From Candidatus Zhuqueibacterota bacterium (GTDB lineage: Bacteria > Zhuqueibacterota > Zhuqueibacteria > Residuimicrobiales > Krinioviventaceae): a stretch of DNA of 5,621 nucleotides. The position numbers and the translations under genes are program-made. The stretch spans positions 1 to 5,621 of the forward strand of contig RQOI01000042.1 in NCBI GenBank assembly GCA_003854995.1, given 5' to 3'. Below are positions 1 to 5,584 of this stretch, one piece after another. Below the pieces are notes generated by a model. It was not told where the DNA came from. It saw only the letters and a list, made by a program, of their open reading frames with translations, and made no database searches. Within the stretch, counting starts at the first letter, position 1. Each line of letters opens with the position of its first letter.

Positions 1-87
1 ATCGCGATGGAAGAGGGATTGCGATTTGCCATACGCGAGGGCGGTCGAACCGTCGGCGCCGGCGTCGTGACAAAGATCATCGCATAG
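1..87 (+). CDS. tuf: Elongation factor Tu, C-terminal end (partial, 5' end outside window)
   Basis: Frame 1 is open from the first base and reads 28 residues to a TAG stop at 85-87. The peptide includes EEGLRFAIREGGRTVGAG and ends VVTKIIA, which is the conserved last strand region of EF-Tu domain 3. EF-Tu is the cytosolic GTPase that carries aminoacyl-tRNA to the ribosomal A site; its GTPase domain lies outside the window. A tuf gene directly before rpsJ is the classic str/S10 operon junction (rpsL-rpsG-fusA-tuf-rpsJ), which supports the call. The gap to rpsJ is 38 bases, and I see no terminator hairpin in it, so read-through from the str operon is likely. Selenocysteine-specific SelB or other translational GTPases are unlikely because this tail is specific to EF-Tu. 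Confidence 0.96.
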   Translation: MAMEEGLRFAIREGGRTVGAGVVTKIIA

Positions 88-125
88 AACACGAAAAACT
101 AATTACGATACCTGGAGTTCATTAA

Positions 126-434
126 ATGGCGGGTCAAAAAATTCGAATCAAACTAAAGGCTTACGATCATCGCCTGATTGACAAGTCAACCGAAAAGATC
201 ATCAAGACAGCAAAGACGACAGGAGCGATGATCAGCGGTCCGATTCCACTGCCGACGGACCGGTCGGTGTACACCGTCAATCGGTCACCGCACGTTGATA
301 AAAAGTCACGTGAGCAGTTTGAAACGCGAGTTCACAAAAGATTGATCGATATTCTCAATTCTTCTCCCAAGACAGTCGATGCTTTGATGAAGCTGGAGCT
401 GCCGGCTGGAGTTGACGTCGAGATTAAAGTCTGA
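126..434 (+). CDS. rpsJ: 30S ribosomal protein S10 (NusE)
   Basis: The product is 102 residues, the usual S10 length. S10 sits in the head of the 30S subunit and, as NusE in well-studied bacteria, also joins NusB in transcription antitermination. The S10 family signature is visible at about residues 29-44, from AKTTG through SGPIPLPT. The extended loop that reaches into the 30S head follows at about 51-66 (VNRSPHVDKKSREQFE). The N-terminus MAGQKIRIKLKAYDH is typical. The ATG is preceded by GGAG at 114-117 with 8 bases of spacing, which fixes the start. It follows tuf by 38 bases and is followed by a 63-base gap before rplC, the longest between genes in this window. There is no room here for a long S10 leader of the kind L4 binds in E. 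coli. Confidence 0.98.
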   Translation: MAGQKIRIKLKAYDHRLIDKSTEKIIKTAKTTGAMISGPIPLPTDRSVYTVNRSPHVDKKSREQFETRVHKRLIDILNSSPKTVDALMKLELPAGVDVEIKV

Positions 435-497
435 TATTCAATCAAGCTGATTTGTTGATCCGTTTTTTCAACCGAGTAAAAAGAGTCTGGAAAGAAC

Positions 498-1118
498 ATG
501 CGCGGAATTATTGGAAAAAAAATAGGAATGACCCGTCTTTTTGACGATGACGGCAACGCTTACGGCGTCACCATCGTTGAGGCCGGGCCCTGCTATGTCA
601 CGCAGGTCAAATCGATCGAGAACGACGGCTACCAAGCGATTCAAGTCGGTTTCGCGGAGAAAAAGGAAAAACAGGCGACAAAGCCGGAGATTGGCCACGT
701 CGCTGCTGCAGGTCTCAAGCCGTTTCAAATCCTCAAAGAGTTCCGTGATTTCGAGACTGCGGAACCGCTTGAAAAGGGAGCAGAGATCAAGGTCGATATC
801 TTCCACGCAGGCGAGACCGTCAACGTCACGGGTAGCTCTAAAGGTCGCGGTTTCGCCGGTGTGATGCGACGGCACAAGTTTAGCGGCGGCCCGCAGACAC
901 ACGGCCAGAGTGACCGATGGCGGGCGCCTGGATCTATCGGCGCGTCGTCTTGGCCCTCCAGGGTGGTCAAGGGACTGCGGATGGCCGGCCGGATGGGCGC
1001 CAAACAGGTGACGATGCGCAACGTAAAAATCCTGAAAGTGGATGCAGAGAACAACATCATGCTCATAAAGGGTGCTGTACCGGGCGCCAATAACAGTATC
1101 GTTTTTATCAGAAAGTGA
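498..1118 (+). CDS. rplC: 50S ribosomal protein L3
   Basis: The product is 206 residues, within the normal bacterial L3 range. L3 binds 23S rRNA early in 50S assembly, and its long loop approaches the peptidyl-transferase centre. The N-terminus MRGIIGKKIGMTRLFDDDG is typical. The family signature runs from F102 to R125, with N109, G112, S114, G116, G118 and G121 in the expected places. The central extension follows as GGPQTHGQS and then RAPGSIGASSWPSRVVKG (residues 143-159). The glutamine that PrmB methylates in E. coli L3 is replaced by alanine (A149). The SD before the ATG is weak (GGAAAG, 489-494). Only 6 bases separate the gene from rplD, so the two are probably translated in a coupled way. 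Confidence 0.98.
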   Translation: MRGIIGKKIGMTRLFDDDGNAYGVTIVEAGPCYVTQVKSIENDGYQAIQVGFAEKKEKQATKPEIGHVAAAGLKPFQILKEFRDFETAEPLEKGAEIKVDIFHAGETVNVTGSSKGRGFAGVMRRHKFSGGPQTHGQSDRWRAPGSIGASSWPSRVVKGLRMAGRMGAKQVTMRNVKILKVDAENNIMLIKGAVPGANNSIVFIRK

Positions 1119-1124
1119 GATATC

Positions 1125-1754
1125 ATGGAGCTCACAGTTTATACGAAACAAGGTTCTGCGGCGGGCCGAACAGTCGATGTTCCGAACGATATTTTTGCTG
1201 TCGAGCCAAACGAGCACGCCGTCTATCTGGCTGTCCAGGCGCAGCGGAAGAACTCTCGTCAGGGCACGCGGGCGACGAAGAATCGCGCGTTGGTTTCAGG
1301 TGGCGGCAAGAAACCTTGGAAGCAGAAGGGTCGCGGCACAGCGCGCGCTGGTACGTCTCGCTCGCCCATCTGGCGTGGCGGCGGCACGGCGTTCGGACCA
1401 CAGCCGATTGATTTCAAGTCTCGATTGCCCAAGAAAGTGAAGAGACTGGCGCGAGTTTCCGTGCTGTCGGCAAAGGTGAAAGATGATCAAGTGAAAATAG
1501 TCCAAGATTTCACCCTTGATCAGGCCAAGACAAAAGAAATGGTCGGCGTTCTTTCCGGATTGGGTTTGCAGAACACAAAGACGCTCCTTCTCCTGCCCAA
1601 TCATGATGAAAAGGTCTATATGGCGAGCAGGAACATTAAAAATTTACAGGTGGCCATAGCGACCGATGCATCGACCTATGACCTCATCCGTTGTCATACG
1701 CTGCTCGTCATGGAAAGCGCCATTGAAAAGCTAAAAGGTGTGCTGTTATCATGA
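1125..1754 (+). CDS. rplD: 50S ribosomal protein L4
   Basis: The product is 209 residues, normal for bacterial L4. L4 has a globular domain on the 50S surface and a long loop that lines the peptide exit tunnel; in E. coli it also represses its own operon. The loop is clear at about residues 47-92: GTRATKNRALVSGGGKKPWK, then QKGRGTARAGTSRSP, then WRGGGTAFGP. The C-terminal half is the usual alpha/beta domain, with LLLLPNHDEKVYMASRNIKN and a final dinucleotide-fold-like segment. In the loop the order is GRGTARAG, where many bacteria have GTGRARAG. The start ATG at 1125 has a modest AGTGAG SD overlapping the rplC stop. The last four bases overlap the rplW start as ATGA, suggesting coupled translation. 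Confidence 0.97.
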   Translation: MELTVYTKQGSAAGRTVDVPNDIFAVEPNEHAVYLAVQAQRKNSRQGTRATKNRALVSGGGKKPWKQKGRGTARAGTSRSPIWRGGGTAFGPQPIDFKSRLPKKVKRLARVSVLSAKVKDDQVKIVQDFTLDQAKTKEMVGVLSGLGLQNTKTLLLLPNHDEKVYMASRNIKNLQVAIATDASTYDLIRCHTLLVMESAIEKLKGVLLS

Positions 1755-2053
1755 AAAGTCAACGAGAGATATTAGTACGGCCCATTCTCACAGAAAAGAT
1801 GCTCAAGATGCAGGAGACAACGCGTAAATACGGCTTTGTCGTCAACATCGACGCCAATAAAATCGAGATCAAGGATGCTGTCGAAAAAAAGTTTGATGTC
1901 TCTGTGACGGGTGTCGCCACGATGAAAGTCAAAGGCAAAGCCAAACAGAGCAACACCAGACGGGGACTCACTCGCGGCAAGAGAGCGGATTGGAAAAAGG
2001 CAATCGTCACGTTGCGCGAAGGCGATTCCATTGATTTCTTTGCGACGACATGA
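1751..2053 (+). CDS. rplW: 50S ribosomal protein L23
   Basis: The product is 100 residues, typical for bacterial L23. L23 binds 23S rRNA domain III beside the exit tunnel mouth and is the docking site for trigger factor and the signal recognition particle. The N-terminal helix reads ILVRPILTEKMLKMQE; E15 aligns with the E. coli E18 that contacts trigger factor. The middle has the RNA-binding extension rich in lysine and arginine (about residues 59-80). The C-terminal signature WKKAIVTLREGDSIDFF is at 81-97. The ATG overlaps the rplD stop by 4 bases, and an AAAGGTG stretch about 10 bases upstream could act as the SD, so the gene is likely coupled to rplD. The gap to the preferred rplB start is 27 bases. 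Confidence 0.97.
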   Translation: MKSQREILVRPILTEKMLKMQETTRKYGFVVNIDANKIEIKDAVEKKFDVSVTGVATMKVKGKAKQSNTRRGLTRGKRADWKKAIVTLREGDSIDFFATT

Positions 2054-2068
2054 TGCTGATGGCATGTG

Positions 2069-2073
2069 AGGAG
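2069..2073 (+). promoter_or_regulatory. Ribosome binding site deciding the rplB start
   Basis: AGGAG lies 7 bases before ATG 2081 and only 1 base before ATG 2075; the GTG at 2066 lies upstream of it. Only 2081 has workable spacing, and it gives the canonical L2 N-terminus. Confidence 0.85.
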
Positions 2074-2080
2074 AATGAGA

Positions 2081-2905
2081 ATGGCTTTAAAATCTTTTAA
2101 ACCAAATACGCCGGGACAGCGGTTCAAGACGGTCAATTCTTTTGCCGAGATAACGGAAAAGACGGCCGAAAAGTCACTGCTGACACCCCTGAACAAAACA
2201 GGCGGCCGCAATAACAAGGGTCGTATGACCGCCCGCAGAAGAGGCGGCGGCCATAAACGGAAATATAGAATCATCGACTTTAAACGCGACAAATTTGATG
2301 TCCCTGCCAAGGTGGCATCTATTCAATATGATCCGAACAGAAGCGCGTTCATCGCGCTGCTCAATTATGTCGACGGCGAAAAACGATATATCATTGCGCC
2401 GAACGGATTAAAGGTGGGCGATACGCTTTTGTCCGGCGAACAACCCGAAATTCGGATTGGCAATTCCATGCCTTTGTCGAATATTCCTCTGGGTACGACC
2501 ATTCACAACGTCGAGTTGAAAGCCGGCAAAGGCGGTCAGATCGCCCGCGGCGCCGGAATGGGCGTCCAGTTGATGGCGCGCGAAAAAAACTATGCGACCC
2601 TGAAATTGCCCTCCGGCGAGGTGAGACTGGTCCGTGCGGAATGCCGAGCGACGATTGGCCAGGTCGGAAATCTGGACCATGAGAATATCACGATTGGCAA
2701 AGCCGGCCGCGCGCGCTGGCTGGGCAGACGTCCGAAGGTCAGAGGTGTTGCCATGAATCCCGTCGATCACCCGATGGGCGGAGGAGAAGGAAAAAGCTCT
2801 GGCGGACGACATCCCTGTACGCCTTGGGGCAAGCCAACCAAAGGCTACAAGACACGCAAGCGTCAGGTGTCTGACGCACTCATCGTAAAACGCAGAAATA
2901 AATAG
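2081..2905 (+). CDS. rplB: 50S ribosomal protein L2
   Basis: From the ATG at 2081 the product is 274 residues, matching the usual 273-276. L2 is a primary 23S rRNA-binding protein needed for subunit association and peptidyl-transferase activity. The N-terminus MALKSFKPNTPGQR is typical, followed by GGRNNKGRMTARRRGGGHKR (about residues 41-60). The KH-independent SH3-like core includes YDPNRSAFIALLNY, and the C-terminal signature is PKVRGVAMNPVDHPMGGGEG. The histidine equivalent to the functionally important E. coli H229 is present (H230); the second histidine of the usual DHPHGGGEG is methionine (M232). The frame is open up to a GTG at 2066 and another ATG at 2075. AGGAG at 2069-2073 is spaced 7 bases from 2081, so 2081 is the best start. 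Confidence 0.97.
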   Translation: MALKSFKPNTPGQRFKTVNSFAEITEKTAEKSLLTPLNKTGGRNNKGRMTARRRGGGHKRKYRIIDFKRDKFDVPAKVASIQYDPNRSAFIALLNYVDGEKRYIIAPNGLKVGDTLLSGEQPEIRIGNSMPLSNIPLGTTIHNVELKAGKGGQIARGAGMGVQLMAREKNYATLKLPSGEVRLVRAECRATIGQVGNLDHENITIGKAGRARWLGRRPKVRGVAMNPVDHPMGGGEGKSSGGRHPCTPWGKPTKGYKTRKRQVSDALIVKRRNK

Positions 2906-2916
2906 GATTCCACGTC

Positions 2917-3201
2917 ATGGCACGATCCGTAAAAAAAGGTCCTTACATCGACGAAAAGCTTTTGAAAAAGATAAATGCCTTGAATAATGCGAACGAGAAA
3001 AAGGTCATCAAAACATGGGCTCGTCGCTCGACCATACCACCCGAGTTCATCGGTCACACGATTGCCGTCCATAACGGCAACAAGTTCATCCCGGTGTTCG
3101 TTTCGGAAAACATGGTCGGACACAAGCTGGGTGAATTTTCACCGACGCGAACGTATCGCGGGCATGTGAATAAAAAGGCCGAAAAAGTGAGACGACAATA
3201 A
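2917..3201 (+). CDS. rpsS: 30S ribosomal protein S19
   Basis: The product is 94 residues, close to the usual 91-95. S19 lies in the 30S head, forms a complex with S13 and contacts the A-site tRNA region and the B1 bridges. The N-terminus MARSVKKGPYIDEKLLKKI is diagnostic. WARRSTIPPEFIGHTIAVHN follows at about residues 34-53. The family signature is at 53-77, starting NGNKFIPVFV and ending GHKLGEFSPT, and the tail is basic (TRTYRGHVNKKAEKVRRQ). AGGA at 2904-2907, overlapping the rplB stop, is 9 bases from the ATG. The gap to rplB is 11 bases and to the rplV ATG 24 bases. Confidence 0.98.
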   Translation: MARSVKKGPYIDEKLLKKINALNNANEKKVIKTWARRSTIPPEFIGHTIAVHNGNKFIPVFVSENMVGHKLGEFSPTRTYRGHVNKKAEKVRRQ

Positions 3202-3212
3202 TAACTGCTTTT

Positions 3213-3216
3213 GGAG
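3213..3216 (+). promoter_or_regulatory. Ribosome binding site deciding the rplV start
   Basis: GGAG within TTGGAGAT is 9 bases before ATG 3226. The TTG at 3211 that would extend the reading frame overlaps this site, so it cannot be served by it. Confidence 0.82.
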
Positions 3217-3225
3217 ATAAATGAT

Positions 3226-3576
3226 ATGGAAGCAAAGGCGATTGCAAAATGGATTCGCATTTCTCCCTATAAGGTGAGACGCGTCGCCAACATGGTGCGG
3301 GGTTTGGGTGTAGATGAAGCCTTGAATATCTTACATTTTAGCGGCGCCGGACCGTCGCTGCCCGTCGAGAAGGTCGTGCGATCCGCGGTCGCCAATTTGA
3401 TGAACAAGCAGGATGGCGGCAAGATATCATCGGGAGACCTCTATATCAAGGAATTAAAAGTGGACGGGGCTTTCATGATGAAGCGATTTCGCGCTGCTTC
3501 CATGGGGCGCGCCATGCATATTCGCAAACGGACGAGTCACATCTCGGTTGTTGTTGCGGAAAAACAAAATATTTAG
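3226..3576 (+). CDS. rplV: 50S ribosomal protein L22
   Basis: From the ATG at 3226 the product is 116 residues, in the normal 110-119 range. L22 has a globular domain outside the 50S and a long beta-hairpin that lines the exit tunnel opposite L4, where macrolide-resistance mutations arise in other bacteria. The N-terminal helix region reads EAKAIAKWIRISPYKVRRVA, and the globular core includes VEKVVRSAVANLMNK. The hairpin and C-terminal strand are at about residues 80-112, with MKRFRAASMGRAMHIRKRTS then HISVVV. The arginine of the common PRAxGRA loop is alanine here, as in the RPAPMGRA form I recall from Bacteroidota. The frame extends upstream to a TTG at 3211, but that TTG forms the SD itself (GGAG 3213-3216, 9 bases from 3226), so 3226 is preferred. 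Confidence 0.97.
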   Translation: MEAKAIAKWIRISPYKVRRVANMVRGLGVDEALNILHFSGAGPSLPVEKVVRSAVANLMNKQDGGKISSGDLYIKELKVDGAFMMKRFRAASMGRAMHIRKRTSHISVVVAEKQNI

Positions 3577-3579
3577 GAG
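3575..3579 (+). promoter_or_regulatory. Ribosome binding site for the TTG-started rpsC
   Basis: AGGAG starts inside the rplV stop codon (TAG 3574-3576) and is 6 bases before TTG 3586. Strong pairing here may compensate for the weak start codon, and the overlap with the rplV stop suggests coupling. Confidence 0.85.
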
Positions 3580-3585
3580 AACGGT

Positions 3586-4227
3586 TTGGGACAGAAAACA
3601 AATCCTATTGGCTTTCGACTGGGAGTGATTCGGACCTGGGATTCCAAATGGTTCGATGAAAAAAAATTCGATCAAAAATTGGCAGAAGATTTAATGTTGC
3701 GCAAGTATGTGCAAAATCGTCTGCAGAGAGCCAGTATATCGCGCATCATCATCGAGAGAACGCCAAAGCAGATCACGTTGACCATACACACAGCCCGGCC
3801 CGGCATCGTCATTGGCCGCAAGGGAGCGGAGGTCGATAAGCTGAAAGAGGAGCTGCAACGAATCACCGGCAAAGATATTCAGTTGAATATAAACGAGATC
3901 AAGCGGCCAGAGCTGGATGCGAAACTTGTGGCGGATAACATTGCCAGTCAGTTGGCCGGCAAAATATCATTCCGTCGCGCCATGAAAAAGGCGATCATGG
4001 CCGCGATGCGGATGGGCGCGGAAGGAATTCGTATCAGCTGCGCCGGCCGCCTGGGCGGCGCTGAAATGGCACGTCGTGAACAGTATAAACAAGGCCGAAT
4101 TCCACTGCACACCCTGCGAGCGGATATTGATTACGCGACGGCAAATTCATATACGACCTATGGCATCATCGGCGTTAAAGTGTGGATTTGCAAGGGTGAA
4201 GTGATCGGTGAGATGATGGAAGAGTAG
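3586..4227 (+). CDS. rpsC: 30S ribosomal protein S3, TTG start
   Basis: The product is 213 residues, somewhat shorter than the 233 of E. coli because the variable C-terminal tail is nearly absent; many bacteria have this shorter form. S3 lies at the mRNA entry channel of the 30S head. The N-terminus MGQKTNPIGFRLGVIRTW is near-universal and fixes the start at TTG 3586, since no in-frame ATG gives it. The KH domain GxxG loop is IGRKG at 76-80. The basic RRAMKK at 130-135 matches the E. coli residues implicated in mRNA unwinding at the entry site. The family signature covers about 143-165 (MGAEGIRISCAGRLGGAEMA), followed by IPLHTLRADIDY. AGGAG at 3575-3579 lies 6 bases upstream, overlapping the rplV stop. 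Confidence 0.98.
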   Translation: MGQKTNPIGFRLGVIRTWDSKWFDEKKFDQKLAEDLMLRKYVQNRLQRASISRIIIERTPKQITLTIHTARPGIVIGRKGAEVDKLKEELQRITGKDIQLNINEIKRPELDAKLVADNIASQLAGKISFRRAMKKAIMAAMRMGAEGIRISCAGRLGGAEMARREQYKQGRIPLHTLRADIDYATANSYTTYGIIGVKVWICKGEVIGEMMEE

Positions 4228-4251
4228 TGACGACTTTGGAGAGACAATTCC

Positions 4252-4674
4252 ATGTTAATGCCTAAACGCATCAAATATCGCAAACAGCAACGCGGCCGAA
4301 TGACCGGCAAGGCTATTCGCGGCTCCCGCTTGACGTTCGGAACATATGGCCTGAAGGCACTTGAGCCGAAGTGGATCACGGCGCGTCAGATCGAAGCTGC
4401 TCGTGTGGCCATGACGCGATATGTCCGGCGAAGTGGCAAGATATGGATTCGGATTTTCCCGGACAAGCCGGTGACGAAAAAGCCTGCTGAGACGCGTATG
4501 GGTAAAGGAAAAGGAGCGCCGGAGCTGTGGGTGGCTGTGGTTAAGCCTGGAAGAATTCTATTTGAAATGGAAGGTATACCCGAAGAGACAGCGCGCGAAG
4601 CGTTACGCCTGGCGGCTCACAAACTACCCATAAAAACCAAGTTTATCACCGCTGCGGACTTTGGAGATTACTAG
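4252..4674 (+). CDS. rplP: 50S ribosomal protein L16
   Basis: The product is 140 residues, normal for L16 (about 136-144). L16 is a late-assembling 50S protein that organises the A-site region near the peptidyl-transferase centre. MLMPKRIKYRKQQRGRMTGK is a typical N-terminus. The first family signature, SGKIWIRIFPDKPVTKKP, is at 61-78, and the second, RMGKGKGAPELW, at 82-93. R82 aligns with the E. coli R81 that is hydroxylated by YcfD/RoxA; whether that happens here is unknown. The C-terminus has EETAREALRLAAHKLPIKTK. GGAGAG at 4238-4243 is 8 bases from ATG 4252, which favours it over the in-frame ATG at 4258. The stop is only 1 base before the rpmC start, and the rpmC SD lies inside the last codons of rplP. 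Confidence 0.98.
   Translation: MLMPKRIKYRKQQRGRMTGKAIRGSRLTFGTYGLKALEPKWITARQIEAARVAMTRYVRRSGKIWIRIFPDKPVTKKPAETRMGKGKGAPELWVAVVKPGRILFEMEGIPEETAREALRLAAHKLPIKTKFITAADFGDY
4663..4666 (+). promoter_or_regulatory. Ribosome binding site deciding the rpmC start
   Basis: GGAG in TTGGAGAT lies within the last codons of rplP, 9 bases before ATG 4676. This supports 4676 over the upstream TTG 4661 and over ATG 4682. Confidence 0.8.
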
Positions 4675-4675
4675 A

Positions 4676-4873
4676 ATGAAGATGGATGAGATTCGTCAAC
4701 TCACGCTGGATGAGATAAGAATTCGTTTTGAAGACGCGCAGAAGGAGATGGAAAATCTTCGTTTTCTCCATTCCACGCATCAACTTGATAATCCGATGCG
4801 GCTTCGACTGCTGCGCAAAGATATTGCCCGGTTGAAAACCGTGCTGAAAGAAAATGAGATCGGTCAATCGTGA
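4676..4873 (+). CDS. rpmC: 50S ribosomal protein L29
   Basis: The product is 65 residues from ATG 4676, typical for L29 (about 61-72). L29 is a two-helix coiled protein near the exit tunnel mouth beside L23. The first helix is MDEIRQLTLDEIRIRFEDAQ and the family signature is NPMRLRLLRKDIARL at about residues 39-53. An upstream TTG at 4661 keeps the frame open, but it belongs to the SD sequence TTGGAGAT; GGAG at 4663-4666 is 9 bases from 4676 and 15 from the next ATG at 4682. The start at 4676 is therefore preferred, with 4682 (MDEIRQL) the main alternative. The gene lies 1 base after rplP and 48 bases before rpsQ. Confidence 0.95.
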   Translation: MKMDEIRQLTLDEIRIRFEDAQKEMENLRFLHSTHQLDNPMRLRLLRKDIARLKTVLKENEIGQS

Positions 4874-4910
4874 GCCTTTATGCAACGAATGGACATGATG
4901 GATAATTATT

Positions 4911-4914
4911 GGAG
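4911..4914 (+). promoter_or_regulatory. Ribosome binding site for the GTG-started rpsQ
   Basis: GGAG in TTGGAGAT is 7 bases before GTG 4922, the only start giving the full conserved S17 N-terminus. Confidence 0.83.
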
Positions 4915-4921
4915 ATAAAAA

Positions 4922-5176
4922 GTGGATCGAGGTCGGAGAAAAGTTATACAGGGCGTGGTTTCCAGCGACAAAATGGATAAAAGTCGCGTCATCGTTGTCG
5001 AGCGCCGTGTGAAGCATCCTCTTTATAAAAAATTTGTCAAAAAGACCGCCAAATTTATGGTGCATGATGAGCAAAACGAAAGCCATATTGGCGACACGGT
5101 GAGAATAATGGAGACACGGCCGTTGAGCAAAAATAAGTGCTGGCGTCTCGTGGAGATCGTTGAAAGAGCAAAGTAG
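4922..5176 (+). CDS. rpsQ: 30S ribosomal protein S17, GTG start
   Basis: The product is 84 residues, in the normal S17 range. S17 is an OB-fold protein that binds the 5' domain of 16S rRNA in the 30S body early in assembly. The N-terminus MDRGRRKVIQGVVSSDKMDK and the core ERRVKHPLYKKFVKKTAKF are typical. The family signature GDTVRIMETRPLS is at about 57-69, followed by the common ending WRLVEIVERAK. The GTG at 4922 is 7 bases after GGAG (4911-4914), and no in-frame ATG exists close by before the conserved region except upstream of a TAA at 4916-4918, so GTG is the supported start. The next gene, rplN, starts 29 bases after the stop. Confidence 0.97.
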   Translation: MDRGRRKVIQGVVSSDKMDKSRVIVVERRVKHPLYKKFVKKTAKFMVHDEQNESHIGDTVRIMETRPLSKNKCWRLVEIVERAK

Positions 5177-5194
5177 CGCGATTGCTCACGTTGA

Positions 5195-5200
5195 AGGGAA
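5195..5200 (+). promoter_or_regulatory. Ribosome binding site deciding the rplN start
   Basis: AAGGGA is 5 bases before ATG 5206. An out-of-frame ATG directly follows it at 5201, but 5206 yields the 122-residue canonical L14. Confidence 0.72.
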
Positions 5201-5205
5201 ATGGC

Positions 5206-5574
5206 ATGATTCAGGAATACACTAAATTGAACGTCGCGGATAACACCGGCGCCAAAAAGGTTATGTGCATCCGTGTTCTCGGCGGCAGCAAGAGAAAGTA
5301 CGCTGGCATCGGCGACATCATCGTCGTCTCGGTGAAGCAGGCCTTGCCAAACGCTTCGGTTAAAAAAGGCGACAAGAGCAAAGCGGTCATCGTCCGAACG
5401 ACAAAAGAGAGTCGACGCAAGGATGGTTCGTATATTCGATTCGATGAAAATGCCGCAGTTCTCATCAACGACGCGGGCGAACCAAAAGGAACCCGCATCT
5501 TTGGGCCGGTCGCCCGCGAACTGCGCGAAAAACAGTTCATGAAGATTTTGTCCTTGGCGCCAGAAGTCATCTGA
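5206..5574 (+). CDS. rplN: 50S ribosomal protein L14
   Basis: From the ATG at 5206 the product is exactly 122 residues, the standard bacterial L14 length. L14 binds 23S rRNA at the subunit interface, contacts 16S rRNA in an intersubunit bridge and is the binding site of the silencing factor RsfS. The N-terminus MIQEYTKLNVADNTGAKKVM is diagnostic. CIRVLGGSKRKYAGIGDIIV and the family signature at about 60-87 (KAVIVRT, DGSYIRF, N82, AVLI) follow. The tail GTRIFGPVARELREKQFMKI then LSLAPEVI is typical. The open frame extends up to a TTG at 5182, but AAGGGA at 5195-5200 is 5 bases before 5206 and the family start matches it. rplX would be expected next but is outside the window. Confidence 0.98.
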   Translation: MIQEYTKLNVADNTGAKKVMCIRVLGGSKRKYAGIGDIIVVSVKQALPNASVKKGDKSKAVIVRTTKESRRKDGSYIRFDENAAVLINDAGEPKGTRIFGPVARELREKQFMKILSLAPEVI

Positions 5575-5584
5575 GATTGCCAAT

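Noticed and set aside
88..125. Possible promoter, terminator or L4-binding leader between tuf and rpsJ
   Set aside because: The gap is only 38 bases, A-rich, with no hairpin followed by T-run and no clear -35/-10 pair; only the rpsJ SD is supported.
468..1217. A 249-residue open frame on the - strand opposite rplC
   Set aside because: It lies fully across rplC and the start of rplD, has no recognisable domain or SD, and has low-complexity Arg/Leu/Asp-rich composition typical of an antisense shadow of a conserved gene.
1072..1440. A 122-residue + strand open frame overlapping rplC and rplD in another frame
   Set aside because: Arg/Ser-rich shadow of rplD with no SD or family match; L4 in the overlapping frame is unambiguous.
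2066..2080. Extended rplB start at GTG 2066 adding MRRMR
   Set aside because: These bases contain the AGGAG SD for the ATG at 2081, and the extension is not part of known L2 N-termini.
5023..5583. A 186-residue open frame on the - strand opposite rpsQ and rplN
   Set aside because: It is antisense to two highly conserved genes and shows no family resemblance; it is explained by the codon pattern of the + strand genes.
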